Below are positions 22,675 through 35,600 of a DNA stretch of 64,000 nt, piece by piece. The translations under genes were made by a program, and so were the position numbers. Positions within the stretch are counted from its first letter, which is position 1; each line of letters starts with the position of its first letter. The stretch is from Aquilaria yunnanensis. Its lineage: Eukaryota > Streptophyta > Magnoliopsida > Malvales > Thymelaeaceae. Location: NCBI GenBank assembly GCA_039654915.1, contig CM077593.1, forward strand, positions 40,766,501-40,830,500. The letters are read 5' to 3'. The notes below the pieces were generated by a model. It was not told the DNA's origin. It saw nothing but the letters and a program-made list of their open reading frames with translations, and ran no database searches.

Positions 22675-23644
22675 TGATAGCCAAAGGCTAACGCCTCCTC
22701 GGTAGTAACTCCGCGCCAGAATATTGGCCGAGGAGTCTGACGTCACCCAAGAGAGGATCTTTTTACTGACCTCGGAAGGTGCGAAGTCAAACACTATGAG
22801 CTCGAGAATTCGGTAGCTCGTCAGGAATTTCGAGGACAACACCGTCTCCATCGAGGGGCTAAACTGACCGTCTTCGGGTAAGAGAGCCATCTCTCTGAAG
22901 CAAGGGAGAATCTCCCCGAAGGAAGAGGCCCCAAAGAGGTCTTCCCCGAAGAAGAAACACCTGAACAAGGGAATCCCCGAACTATGGATGTGAGTCCCGA
23001 AGAAGGTGTTCATCAAGGGCGCTCCTAGAATTATGGGACAGATCCCGAAGGAGGTGCTCGCACCGAAGGATGGATAGAATCCGAAGAGGGTGCACGCACC
23101 GAAGGGCGACCTCGCCCAGGGGACCTCGGGAGTACGGTATGAGCATTTAAGGAGCCTCTGACATGTCACCCACAAGCCCTACACGTCACATCTGAACGGT
23201 GAAATGACACGCCGTAGCCGCCCCAGTCCTGACACAACCCGTCCGGGTCCAGGGCTAAAAGAGGCTGCAAACGCCTGCCTGTCCCCTAGGTCCAAAGAGA
23301 CAGATCAAATCCGACCAAACACGTGTCATGATCTGAACGGACCAGCTACTCCTATAAATACTAGGAAATGGGACTGGGCAAAGGATGGGCATTTTCCTTT
23401 CTCTGAGAAAACACAAAACAGGCAAGACACTTGATCCGTTAGTGTTCTTCCTCCACCTTCACTCAGAAAACTGACTTGGGCGTCGGAGGGTCCTCCCCGG
23501 AAAAGCAGACCGGGGACCTCCTAACCTCTTCTTTGAGCTTTACAGGCACACTCAGCTGGGAAACCTGAGCTCCAGGCACTGGCCTCCCCAGGAAGTCTCT
23601 CCAGCTGTCAACATGACAGCAAACGAAGATGCCTTGGGGCATCA
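22675..23644 (+). repeat. B1 3' LTR (970 bp)
   Basis: Same ends and length as the 5' LTR, followed by the TSD CCTAC and the resumed copia gene. Confidence 0.93.
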
Positions 23645-24663
23645 CCTACGGCTAAGGCAGTAACCCTTGCTCCATTTCCAACACGTAGGTCCACTTCACC
23701 TCGGGCCAATCTTCTACTTCTACTTAGATCCTGCACATTTGCACAAATGTGAGATCCACATCCAGTATCCAATACCCAAGATGAGGAAGTAGAAAAGTTA
23801 GCCTCTATAACAAAAATACCTGAAGTGGAAGTCTTACTTCCCTTTTCCTTTGCAAGTTCTTCAAGATAGAGCTTGCAGTTGCTCTTCCAGTGTCCAGGTT
23901 GCTTACATTGGAAGCACTCCCCTTCCTTTGTCACACCACCCTTTGGTTTCAGTGCAGCTGAAGAATAATTAGCATTGAACTTTCCATTAGCTTTATCCTT
24001 CTTCTTGTTGGCTTTTCCCTTTCCCTTGCCCTTTTGAACCATCAAAATGGGCTTAGCCTTCTTAAGGTTTTGCTCAGCAGTTCTCAACATATTGAGCAAT
24101 TCAGGGAGGGACTTGTCAAGGTCGTTCATGTTATAGTTCATGATGAACTGACTGTAGCTTTCAGGCAACGATTGCAAGACTACATCAATGGCCAACTCTT
24201 TCTGAAGAGAGAATCCCAAATTCTCAAGATTCTCAATGTACCCAATCATCTTGAGTACATGAGGACCCACGGGACTTCCCTCAGACATCTTGCACTGAAA
24301 CAATGCCTTGGAGGTCTCAAACCTCTCATGCCTGGCTTGCTCTTGGAAAAGCATTTTGAGATGTTCGATCATATCGAACGCCCCCATGTTCTCATGTTGC
24401 TTCTGAAGCTCAGATTCCATGGTAATAAGCATGAGGCATGCAACATCCAAAGCATCATCAGAATGCTTCTTGTGAGCATCCCTTTCAGCTCTTAGAACAG
24501 TGGCAGCAGGCTCATTCGGAATGGGCTGCTCTAGGACATAAGCCTTTCTCTCTTGTTTGAGGACCATCCTCAAGTTTCGGTACCATTTGAGAAAGTTGGT
24601 CCCATTTAGTTTTTCCTTCTCAAGGATCAATCGCAATGAAAGTGTCGATGTGTTTTGTTCCAT
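23645..24663 (-). pseudogene. K1 copia gag and protease start
   Basis: Begins with an ATG at 24661-24663 (MEQNTSTLSLRL) and runs about 340 codons without a stop until element B1. It has a UBN2-type gag region (GTNFLKWYRNLRMVL), a lysine-rich spacer, the zinc knuckle CFQCKQPGHWKSNC (C-x2-C-x4-H-x4-C) and the protease active site WVLDTGCGSHIC. The gag itself is intact, but the polyprotein is cut by B1 inside the protease domain (after RVTALAVG). Confidence 0.88.
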
Positions 24664-25679
24664 GGTTATCTACAACAGTAAATATGCAGTGTAAGAGTCA
24701 TGTATTTTAATTCATTTAATAAGGACTTTTATTAAACGATACTTCCACTATTTTCCTCAAAATAATAACCCTCGATATTATTTCGGAACATCTCGGCGCT
24801 AAGGTATTCTAGTGGGCCAAGATCCATATTTGACCACAACCTGAGTCAGCTTTGGCTTGTCTCTCAAGTTACAGTTATTTAGGTAGGCAACTCCTTGCCA
24901 ATTGCATCTTATGCAACTCTTGGATAGTTGGGTGAACAACATTTGTCCAAGCTCATCTCATGAGCTTAAGCCTAACTCTATGCCTCTATGTCCCTAATCC
25001 TATTAGGATGACTTAGTTAAGTCGGACCGAAAGTTAGCAATTTGGATATTACTATTATCCCATTGCGCCTTACCAAGATGAACATAGGTGCTTTGCTTTG
25101 GCAAAACCACCTAATGTTGATCAAATTCTTGATGAGTGCCAACATTTGGAAGGCATCACATTTAATGACTTAATATTTGTTTGAGGGATTTTTCGTTTGG
25201 TCTCACCAATTTGTTATCTCCGATTGTCTTATACATGCATCACATACAAATATAAAACATGCATCTCATGCGTACAAGAAAGTAAACGTGACATGGTTAT
25301 AGCCCAAACTATGCGATATTCTCAAGCCAATGAGAATATCATAAAAGCCTAAGAAAAGAAAAAAGTCTTCACAAGCTTCTTCTTTTCCTTTCTTGGTTGC
25401 CCTTTTGTTGTCACCTCCTTGGACATACCACCTTGGATGATCCCATAATGCACCATTACATTAGTAATAGAAACCTTGAGTTACATTCGAGAGGAGTAAG
25501 GTGAGAAGAGAATGTACAATTAGAGTGATAAGAAAAGGCACAACTCGCAAGCCGTATTTACAAGTACAACCAATCAAGGGCTATAACCATGCACCATGCT
25601 TCAAACACCAATCAGCATATCATGTAAAATCTCATTCAACAAAGATGCATGCCAATTTTCGCGTGTTGATTAACCAGTT
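24664..25679 (-). other. K1 copia leader, about 1 kb
   Basis: AT-rich non-coding DNA between the gag start and the truncated 5' LTR. No Ty1/copia-type PBS (the usual initiator-Met complement) was found at its LTR end, in keeping with a deletion there. Confidence 0.65.
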
Positions 25680-26750
25680 TTTATTTATGAGACTCAACTT
25701 CCATGCCTAACGGGTTTCAAAGCCCTAATCCAATTAGGCTTTAATTTTGGGCTTAATAATGGCTCAACTCTTGGGCCCATTATTAATACGAAATTTAAGT
25801 GAAACCATAACCCAAATAATTAGCCCATGCACTCTAATGATCCAAATAGCTCTATGTGTGCGACCCAATAGGCTCTTGCCACATTGGCAATGATCATAAA
25901 TCACATTTATGATCATAAGCAATGAGCGATGTCTAGCAACACATCATTGCTACCCAAGTGACAAGATTGTCGGTGATTCGACTAAACCTTTATGATCATC
26001 ACCGATATATGTCATTGTCCATTTGTCCAAGATATTAAGACTAAGCACGAGACATGGAATGTGTCACTCTCGTATAGCCCAATCTTTGGTTTCTTGAATA
26101 CCGAGTAGACTAACTTAAGCTGATGACATTGATATCGTATATCAACTCATCCGAGCATGGCCATGCATTTTCTAAGTCTTACTCTATCAAGGGGCTCGAA
26201 GATATCACTCCCGTTACATAAGAGGGACAAATCCCATCTTGATCATACAAATCCCTCCGCATGATATGTGACATACCCAATGACCTCCTTCAAGTTCACT
26301 CAGTTACGAGCAACAAAGGAAAGTATCAAAGTATGTGACTCACATGTAGGGAACCTTGATGATCTTTGGTCGAAGAACTACATATACCATGATCACTATG
26401 AGAATGAATTCTGACACTCATATAATGATCCATGAAGTGTTCTCATGGTGGGTCGGTCCAGTACACAAGTTCTCCAACTTGTACCCATATGTAGACTACA
26501 TAAGTCATATTAGTCTCCACATATGCTAGTCGTTATGTATTATTGCAACCTGCTCCACAATATTACTAGGCCAGGGACGTTTAAGAATATCATTATTCTA
26601 GGGTTACAATTATGTTTATTACGTTATGCAGAAACAAAACAACAAACATAATTGCTAGATTAATGCCTTAATAAAATATCATGACTCAATGTGCAAAAAA
26701 AAAAAAAAAACAATCATCTCATGATTAGCTTTTTGGGCACAACACTAACA
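25680..26750 (-). repeat. K1 5' LTR, truncated (~1,070 bp)
   Basis: Matches about 6480-7531 of the 3' LTR but lacks the ~350 bp at its downstream (U5) end along with the PBS. It ends (plus strand) AACACTAACA at 26750 and contains a long A-run near 26697-26711. Confidence 0.85.
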
Positions 26751-26990
26751 GGAAGTTGTACAGGTGCTAAGTGATAAAGTATTGTTCAAGCTGATGTGAT
26801 ATTTCAACACTTAGGTGAATTTCCATTCACTAGCAGTACTTAAAATTGTTCAAAGAAGGCAAACATATGTGCCTAACAAGTGTTATCATTATTCACTACA
26901 CCGAAGGAGAAAATATCTAAAAATTGAGCGAAGATACAAAATAGTATAAAACTAAAAGAAACAACATTTCATTGAGAGAGAATAAGAGTA
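26751..26990 (+). other. G1 remnant between K1 and the antisense-gene relic
   Basis: AT-rich sequence without an ORF. By position it should be the region downstream of G1 pol that carries repeat arrays in A and B, but no clear copy of the 55-bp unit was found. Confidence 0.5.
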
Positions 26991-26999
26991 CGTATGGCT

Positions 27000-29340
27000 A
27001 AAAAAAGGAGGGCCCTAAACTACTTCTCCGCATCCTCGCCCTAAGACTTTCCAGAAAGTTATTGATCTTTGGTTTCTGAAGGTTGTTGAGCTAAGCCTAA
27101 AAATTAGCTTTGCGACCATTCGAAAGAAGGGCCTTCGGGGATGTCGAGTGCCCGAAGAAAAGAGATGTCCATGTCTAGATAATGGGAAAGGACTTGGTGA
27201 CAAGCTAAAGAAAAGCCATCTTGGAAGGATCACTTTGTCATCTCATCGGCCTCCACCTTCTTCTTCACTAAAGTATCTATCTCCTTCTTCTTCTTCTTTC
27301 TCCATTTCTTCAGCTGCTCCACTTTGGCAAGGAGTTGTGCCTTGTCCTAAAGAGCCCAGGCTACCTCAGTATATAAGGACTCTCACTCTTTTTGGAGAGC
27401 CTTATTGGCCAATGTCTGCTCCACCAATGTTGCCCTAAAGTGGCCATCTAGGAAGAGTAATCTTCATACCATATTTGGGTACCCTCGGTAAGCTCCCAGC
27501 ATAGTCTTGCTCTCTCTTCCTTAGCTATTTTGCTTAATTCCCTATACTTATAATAGGTAGTTGCCATGGCTTCTTTGCCCTTTGCTAGATTCTCCTTTGT
27601 TTGGGTAAGACCCTTCATAGGCTAGCATCTACAAGGAAGAAGGACAAAAGATAAGTCAAATGGCCTAAGTGATGGCAAAAATTTCTAAGTTTCAAGAGAA
27701 TGTAATACCTGGGCAATATGCTCGGTAATCTGAGCAGCCTGAATCTCTTCATTTAGACATGACTCCGTTAGAGATTGGAAGGTGGAATCAGTCATTATCC
27801 CTCTCACCATTTAAAGGACCATTTTCTAGTAATCCTTTGAGAATAAATCCATGTTCTTGGTAAACTTCTATAAGGGCTCCCTCAGAACCTTCCCTAGAGG
27901 AATTTTAGCATTATGCCACTAATGCCTCCACTCGTGGTCAGTGATTCAATCCAGCTCCACCACTTCTTCTACAAGATCTCGCTAAAGTTCGATCACCATG
28001 TTAACCCTTAACCATTCATCTATAAAGTCTAAAATTCCAAAAAAGCCATAACTTATAGATAAAAGATCAAAGGATGAACCTAGAAAAGGAACTTGGGGTC
28101 CCCTATTTTAGAGTCACTTACCTCAAGGATGTCGGCAGGAACATCCTTTCCCTTCTGCTTCTTTCTTTCCTTGACCTCTTCAACTAAAAGCAAAGCTAGA
28201 GAAGTCCCTAAGGTCTCCACAGCAAAGTTCAAACTAACCAAGGTAGATGAAATGGTGACCACAGTCACCGAATCTCCCACCTCTTTGGTGACCTGGGAAG
28301 GAAGAGGGATAAGGTCCTCCTTATACTTTTTTTGTCTAGGTTCTCCCGAAGGCTGCACCTTTTTTCTCTTTGGGGCTTTCTTCTTTCCTTGTTCACCCTT
28401 CTCAGCTTGACCAAGGAAGAGGCTCTTGTAGAAGTCAACAAACTTATCACCCATCTCTGAAAAATGAAAAAACATCAATGTAAGTACAAATTGATCCAGT
28501 AAATAGTAGACGAAAGTAACTTACTCTACAAAAGGGCTCCATAAGAAAGCTCACTCTGAATGAGCATGACTATTAATGATTGTTTCCCATCTATACTCAA
28601 TTTTTCCATACCGAGGTCATTTGACTATTAGCGATTTTTTTCCATCTTTGCTTGATTTTGGCATACCAAGGTCATTTAGGTGTTCCTTGACCACGCCTAG
28701 CTCCCAAAGGACCTTTTCAATTATCAAGTTTCACAAGATGGGAAAGGGATAAGTGGATGCAAAGAAGCCTGACTGTGCCAGTCAACAACCTCCACGATGC
28801 GACTGTTAAACTTTTCAAACTGGGACTCTAGCTTTTCGGTCAAGAGCTTCAACAGATCCACAACGTCGATCACCAAAGTCCCAAAAGCTCACTTAATTGG
28901 CAAATTCTTCCACTCCTTTGGGACCTCCATGAAGAAATATTTCTTCTGGCACCTTTGCTAGTTATTCTTAGTGGCGAAGGTGAAGGTATACTTTTTGCTT
29001 CCAGTCCCCTGAGGTAGCAAAAAATATAAAAACCCTTTTGGAACTAGATGAAGGTTGTAGTATTACATGAAGAAGACAAAGTGGGGAACTATCTTAAAAA
29101 CCCCGCACATGCACAAAAAAGCATTAAAGTAGCAATAAAAGTTCAGAGGTAATTGATTAATGGCTATACTGTGGAACTTGCAAAAATTAGAGACCATCTT
29201 CAGGGGGATATCGGAGACTCGTTTTAAGCTGTGATCTAAAATTGGTGACTTCACCTTCCCAAGGGTGATAACTTGGTTCACCTTACTTGTGAACCCAAAC
29301 CTTAACATACAAGGGAAGGAAGAACTTCGACCGCCACTTT
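27000..29340 (-). pseudogene. G1 antisense-gene relic
   Basis: Minus-strand pieces match the antisense gene of B1 and A2 in order. Part of exon 1 is seen at about 29308-29063 (FCKFHSIAINQLP, YCYFNAFLCMCGVFKI). Exon 2 at about 28455-28122 starts MGDKFVDFYKSLFLGQAEKGEQGKKK. Traces of exons 3 and 4 follow down to about 27000. The exon 1-2 donor (GTAAGT) and acceptor (TTTTTCAG) and the exon 2 donor (GAG/GTAAGT) are still readable. Stops and frameshifts elsewhere make it non-functional. It shows that the antisense gene and its splicing predate the A/B/G1 split. Confidence 0.75.
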
Positions 29341-29980
29341 CCTACTTTCTCTGAAGTAGCATAGCTAAAATAAGCATTCAACAACCCTCTTCGGTGGTAC
29401 CAACCTCAGCACTTTAGTTTTCCATATGACCTATCTTGGGATTCTAGAATTCTACTTCGGACCAAGAAAAGAAAGAGAATGAGAGAAAAAACAACTCCAA
29501 ACAAGTCACCCACCTGAATATGTTTCAAAGAAGCTGAAGAACCACCACTAAAGGTTGTCAAAAATTGCTCCACCACAAAAAAAAAACCATAGGGGGAGAA
29601 AAGAAAATAGCAAGAGCAAGGAAGCGAACAAAGAGCAAAATGAGAAGTGAGGAACTTCTACTTTGAATGAAAGGACATATAGCCTGAGGAAGGCATGTGA
29701 AGAGGTGCCATAATGGCTCTCACCTATCGAAGAGACATAACTGACGTAACAAACGTGAAATGTAACAAACCAAACGGTGACACAGTGTGCAAACCAAGGG
29801 CACGCCGCCTAATGTGTCAGATCTATAACACATAGATCGAGGAAGCCAGTCCATCCACTCGTGAAATTGAAAATTTTGGTAATAATTGAACACCCCAACA
29901 AGTGAGAAAAAACCTTAAGGTAGAGACGCGTTCAACAAAGGATAAGCCTAGTCGAGCCAAAGGTGTAGCTTCACCTTCAT

Positions 29981-29994
29981 CGGAGGGGGGCATA
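29981..29994 (+). other. G1 polypurine tract
   Basis: CGGAGGGGGGCATA directly before the 3' LTR, nearly identical to that of B1. Confidence 0.75.
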
Positions 29995-30589
29995 TCATAG
30001 CTGAAAGGCTATCACCCAATGGACTATTGGGTAGAATAAGGTTTAACACCACCCTTGAATAGTAGCCTGGCCAACCTCGAAAAACCCACTCATCACCCTC
30101 GGCTACAAACATAACTCCCGAAAATGCTTAGGCCCCTAGAGAACCCCATATGGAGCTCAAAAGAACATGCCAAACACTCAGCCCCAGGGACCACTGGCAG
30201 AAACCACCCCCATGCCCATTGATTTAATGATAGAGCATAACTGCCTACTCCAACTAGGACGTCCCTCCCAAGGTATGGACCAAAGGTCCCCCAAATCCGG
30301 CCATCCACGTGTACGAATCTCTCTTACTCGGGCATAATGGCCTTCTCTGTAGCTCCCATATATATATGTAGGAGGCTCCTAGGTAATATCATTTGGCCAC
30401 ACATATATCCCTCTCTTTTGCTCTCTCATACTAAACATACAAATTCTAACTTGGGCATTGGAGGTTCCTTCCTCGATAATACTCCGGGGAATCCCGTAAC
30501 CCTCATTCTTCACTGCTGCAGACACCACTCAAGTGAAGCACCTCTGGAGGCCAACGTATCATGTATAAAGGATGTCTGGGAGCATCACT
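29995..30589 (+). repeat. G1 3' LTR (595 bp)
   Basis: Begins TCATAGCTGAAAGGCTATC, where the expected TG is TC, and ends GGGAGCATCA. It carries CACGTG (30306) and TATATATA (30359). Its 3' ~300 bp match the G1 5' LTR remnant. Confidence 0.8.
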
Positions 30590-30629
30590 ACCCATGAATG
30601 AAAATTATCACGCCAACACGCAAAGTATA
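30590..30629. other. Short unclassified DNA before K2
   Basis: Forty bases between G1 and K2; the last five, GTATA, are the K2 target duplication. Confidence 0.6.
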
Positions 30630-31702
30630 TGTTGGGTTTCGGGAGCCAAACAGCTCAGCGGAATTTAACCGAAACCCTCCAAGATCCAAGTGAAACGGGG
30701 TAAACCGGGTGTTCGAAAATTTTCATACCTAATTTTCGGTTGAGATCTCTCACTCAACTATTGAGTCGAATCACAAAACCTGAACAGTTGACCTGTTCAA
30801 GCTCTCTATGGTATCCCCACGAGCCTCTTGGGATCACCACGCTTCCACCACATCCCGGCAGATGCGTTTCTCTTGCGCTCGCAGTGCTAGCTTACGTCCT
30901 CCAAAGAATTGCAAGAGAAGAGTGCGGTTGTCCTTTTGAGAGGCTAGGGCAAGGAGACCTACGAATTTCTCACTTAAAAGTTATATTTATAGTGAGACTC
31001 AACTTCCATGCCTAATGGGTTTCAAAGCCCGAATCCAATTAGGATTTACTTTCAGGCTTAATAATGGCTCAACTCTTGGGCCCATTATTAATACGAAATT
31101 AAAGTGAAACCATGACCCAAATAATTAGCCCATGCACTCTAATGATCCAAATAGCTCTATGTGTGCGACCCAATAGGCTCTTCCCACGTTGGCAATGTTC
31201 ATAAATCACATTTATGATCATAAGCAATGAGCGGTGTCTAGCAACACATCATTGCTACCCAAGTGACAAGATTGTCGATGATTCGACTAAACCTTTATGA
31301 TCATCACCGATATATGTCATTGTCCCTTTGTCCAAGATATCAAGACTAAGCACGAGACATGGAATGTGTCACTCTCATATAGCCCAATCTTTGGTTTCTT
31401 GATTACCGAGTAGACCAACTTAAACTGATGACATTGATATCGTATATCAACTCATCCGAGCATGGCCATGCATTTTTCTAAGTCTTACTCTATCAAGGGG
31501 CCCGAAGATATCACTCCCGTTACATAGAAGGGACAAATCCCATCTTGATCATACAAATCCCTCTGCATGATATGTGACATACCCAATGACCTCCTTCAAG
31601 TTCACTCAGTTACAAGCAACAAAGGAAAGTATCAAAGTATGTGACTCACATGTAGGGAACCTTGATGATCTTAGGTCAAAGGACTATATATACCATGATC
31701 AC

Positions 31703-32675
31703 TGATAGCCAAAGGCTATTGCCTCCTCGGTAGTAACTCCCTGCCAGAATATTGGCCGAGGAGTCTGACGTCACCCAAGAGAGGATCTTTTCACTGACCT
31801 CGGAAGGTGCGAAGTCAAACACTATGAGCTCGAGACTTTGGTTAGTTCGTCAGGAATTCCGAGGACAACACCGTCTCCATCGAGGGGCCAAACTGACCTT
31901 CTTCGGGTAAGAGAGCCATCTCTCTGAAGCAAGGAAGAATCTCCCCGAAGGCAGAGGCCCCGAAGAGGATCTTCCCCGAACAAGAGACACCTGAACAAGG
32001 GAATCCCCTAACTATGGGTGTGAGTCCCGAAGAAGGTGTTCATCAAGGGAACTCCTAGAACTATGGGATAGATCCCGAAGGAGGTGCTCGCACCGAAGGG
32101 CGGATAGAATCCGAAGAGGGTGCACGTACCGAAGGGCGACCTCGCCCAGGGGACTTCAGGAGTACGGTATGAGCATTTAAGGAGCCTCTGACATGTCGCC
32201 CACAAGCCCTACACGTAACATCAGAACGGCGAACTGACACGCCGCAGCCGCCCCAGTCCTGACACAACCTGTCCGGGTCCAGGGCTAAAGGAGGCTGCAA
32301 ACGGCTGCCTGTCCCCTAGGTCCACAAGCACAGATCAAATCCGACCGAACACGTGTCATGATCTGAACGGACCAGCTACTCCCATAAATACTAGGAAAGG
32401 GGACTGAGGAAAGGATGGGCATTTTTCCTCCCTCTGAGAAAACACAAAACAGGCAAGACACTTGATCCCTTAGTGTTCTTCCTCCACTTTCACTCAGAAA
32501 ACTAACTTGGGCATCGGAGGGTCCTCCCCGGAAAAGCAAACCGGGGACCTCCTAACCTCTTCTTTGAGCTTTTCAGGCACACTCAGCTGGGAAACCAGAG
32601 CTCCAGGCGCTCGCCTCCTCAGGAAGTCTCTCCACCTGTCAACATGACAGCAAACGAAGATGCTTTGGGGCATCA
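31703..32675 (+). repeat. B2 5' LTR (973 bp)
   Basis: TGATAGCC...GGGGCATCA, abutting a PBS. The gag ATG (32644) is inside it. Confidence 0.93.
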
Positions 32676-35600
32676 TTTGGCGCCGTCTGTGGGAAACTAC
32701 TCCCAGGTAGCTGTTGTCGAAACTCGGCGTTCGAAGGACAAAGGACTCCCGAAGTCCCCGTCCGCGCCTGAGACCCAACCAGCTACCGAACAAAGTCCCC
32801 CAGAGACTTCCTTGCCTGAAGAGGAACGCCCTCTTGTCATCACCATGGGTTTTTTACGAGACTTTCAGAGGTCTGTTGTGGCTGAAATGACACAACAGAT
32901 AGATCGAAGGTGGCCGCAACTAGCCCAGGCGCAAAAACCCACTTCGCCAACACGACCTCGGGAGAAAAGGCCAAGGGCAACCCATCATAGCTCAGGAAGT
33001 GGGGAGCCACGGGAAGAGTCCTCGATAGATAACTTGCCCCTCGGAGCACGGCTGGAGGAGAGAGCGAGGTCTGAACGACCCGAAGTCCCGTCCAGAAGAA
33101 GTTTGTCGCCAGAGGCAAGGTCCCCCTCACCTCGGTACCGAAGTCGCTCCCCGAAGAAACAGCAACAGTCCTTTTACCGAAGAACCTCCAAGCACCAGGA
33201 AGAGGAGCCCAGTGCTACGCTCCTCCTGGAGAAAGTCTTGGCAAGACTGGAGAGAGTGGAACAGCAGGTGGCACGCAAACCTGTTTGGGCCAGGCTAACT
33301 GAAACCGTCTCTGGAGATGAAACTTCTTTCGCCCGAACAGTGGTCGAGGCGGCCATGCCAAGTGACTTCACGCTACCTCGGCTAAAGACCTATGAGGGTC
33401 GGACTGATCCCCAGGCCCACCTAACAAAGTACAAACGCAGCATGGTGCTACACGGGGCTGATGATGCTACACTCTGCAAGTGCTTTGAAGTCACCCTCGC
33501 AGGACCAGCAACTGCCTGGTACAATTCCCTGCCTCCCGGAAACATCAGGGGGTTCCAGGAGCTGTCCACAGCGTTCACCCAACAGTTCATTGGGAGCAAG
33601 CCGACGGCAAAGATGCCCGTCCAGATGTTTGACATAGCACAAAGAAATGGGGAGACCATCCGTGACTATGTCGAGAGGTTCAATAGAGAGGCCCTCAGTG
33701 TTCCGGACTTTCGTCCCGAAATCCGCATCCTATCCATGACGAGGGGCCTCCGGAGGGATTCGCACTTGTTTTATGAATTCTCCAAAGATCCCCCGGACAC
33801 GCGGGGAGAATTCTACCGAAGGGCTGAACAACATATGACAGCCGAAGAGCTGAGAATGGCTGGACCGAAGGCTGACCATATTCACGCTCGTGGCGAAGGG
33901 TCCAGCCAGCAAGCCCGGTGTCCAACGGAACAGTTAGGCCGACCTCGGAGAATGCGAGTAGGAGGAAGGAAGCCCCAAAACTTTACACCTCTGAGCACCA
34001 CGAGGGCTAACGTCCTCATGGCGTTGGAAAAACAGGGGGCTCAAATCCAACGACCGAGGGGCATGACTGCTGACAACAGAAGGAACATGAAGAAGTTCTG
34101 TCAGTTCCACCGTGATCACGGTCATGACACCGAAGACTGCTTTCAGTTGAAAAAGTACATTGAATCACTGATAAAGCAGCGCCAGCTTCGGCGTTATTTG
34201 AGAATGCCTTCCCCGAAGGGGAAAAAAGAGGAAGAAGGAAAGCCCGATGATGAGGATTACGATTCAGACAGGCGAAGGAACCGAAGTCCGAGAAGGCGTC
34301 CTCCACCTTCGGCAGGAGTAATACAGATGATCACAACCGGACTTCCATCCTCGTAAAGAAAAAGAAGGGCCAAAGAGATAACGGTGATGGAATATCAGAG
34401 CCCAACGAAAAAATTGGCCCGCGAGGATGGCTCCACCATCGTATTTCCCCATGACGATCCATTGCTGATAATGGCGAGGATAGGAAACTGGGACATTAAA
34501 AGGGTACTGCTGGACGATGGGTCAAACGCAGACGTCTTGTTCTCACATTTGCTGTCAAGCTTGGGCGTATCCAGGAGTGACCTCAAGGCTGTTACTTCAC
34601 CCACGTTCGGCGTAGGACCATCTGAGCTACCTGTCCTCGGGTGGATCGACCTCCCCTTGATGATGAAAGGAACCTCGGAGAAAAGAACTGCTGAGTTGTT
34701 CGCCTCTACCATGGCAAGATTCATAGTCATGGACGTTCCTTCGTCATACAACGCCATCCTCGGCAGACAGACACAGGGAAATTTGCACATTCGCCCTGAT
34801 GTAAAGTACTTGACCGTCACCTTCGCCACCAAAGAAGGAGACACAAAGATCTTCATTGATCAAGGCGAGGTGAGAAAGGTGTTCGCCAGAGCACGAAAGG
34901 CTCCAGCAAGCAACTTAGCACATGCTGTAGAAGCAAAAGAGTTGGAAAGGGGCGAGGCAGAAGATCCCACGAAAGCGGAAACAGAAGAAGTAGAGCTTGT
35001 CCCAGGCCATAGTACCCGAATAGGGAAAAGCATGGCTGAAGGAGACAAGGAAAAACTTGTATCTTTTCTGCTTGCAAATAAAGATCTGTTCGCCTACTCG
35101 CCGAAGGACATGCCAGGGGTAAACCTTCGCGTAATCCAGCATAGCCTCAAAGCGAGTCCGGAGATAAAACCTGTCCGGCTCACAAAAGTGACTTCGTCAA
35201 GACCGAAGTCCAGCGTCTGATAGACGCTAGCGTTATTCGGGAGGTAAACTACCCCGAATGGCTAAGCAACGTGGTAATTGCCACAAAAGAAGGATGTGCA
35301 TCGACTTCAGAAATTTGAACGATGCTTGCCCGAAAGATTCATATCCTCTTTCACCAATAGACGAACTGGTAGACTCAACTGCCGAGTACGGGCTCCTAAG
35401 TTTCCTGGACGCTTTCAGTGGGTATCATCAGATAAGGATGGACCCCGAAGATGAAGAGAAGACTGCCTTCATCACTGAGGGAGGAACATATTGCTATATC
35501 AGGATGCCCTTCGGACTCAAAAATGCAGGAGCCACCTACCAGAGGCTGATGAACAAGGCCTTCAAAGACCAAATAGGGAGGAACATGGAGGTGTATGTTG

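Larger units (their letters stand above)
12504..23644 (+). mobile_element. B1: Ty3/gypsy Tat-type element, structurally complete (11,141 bp)
   Basis: Two 970-bp LTRs and the TSD CCTAC (12499-12503 and 23645-23649) within copia K1. Order: 5' LTR, PBS, gag-pol, 55-bp repeat array, antisense gene, antisense promoter, 79-bp repeats, PPT, 3' LTR. The LTRs differ at about 18-19 sites by eye. Gag-pol is broken by four stops and two indels, while the antisense gene is open. Confidence 0.95.
6114..26750 (-). mobile_element. K1: Ty1/copia element, degenerate, carrying A1 and B1
   Basis: Minus-strand copia element: 3' LTR at 6114-7531, RT-RNase H, integrase, (A1), GAG-pre-integrase, (B1), protease-gag, a leader of about 1 kb and a truncated 5' LTR at 25680-26750. 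Its flanking 5-mers differ (AAAGG at 6109-6113, GGAAG at 26751-26755). That fits a recombinant between two copia insertions in which the G1 pol between them was lost. Several stops and a frameshift disable pol, and the 5' LTR has lost its downstream third and the PBS. Confidence 0.85.
5331..30589 (+). mobile_element. G1: old Ty3/gypsy (Tat-type) relic, split by K1
   Basis: A plus-strand element with a truncated 5' LTR and gag on the left (5331-6113) and an antisense-gene relic, PPT and full 3' LTR on the right (26751-30589). Copia K1 with its own insertions lies between. All of pol is missing: gag stops at the left K1 border, and the right K1 border opens onto the region downstream of pol. 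G1 is the most diverged gypsy element here and its frames are broken throughout. Confidence 0.8.
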
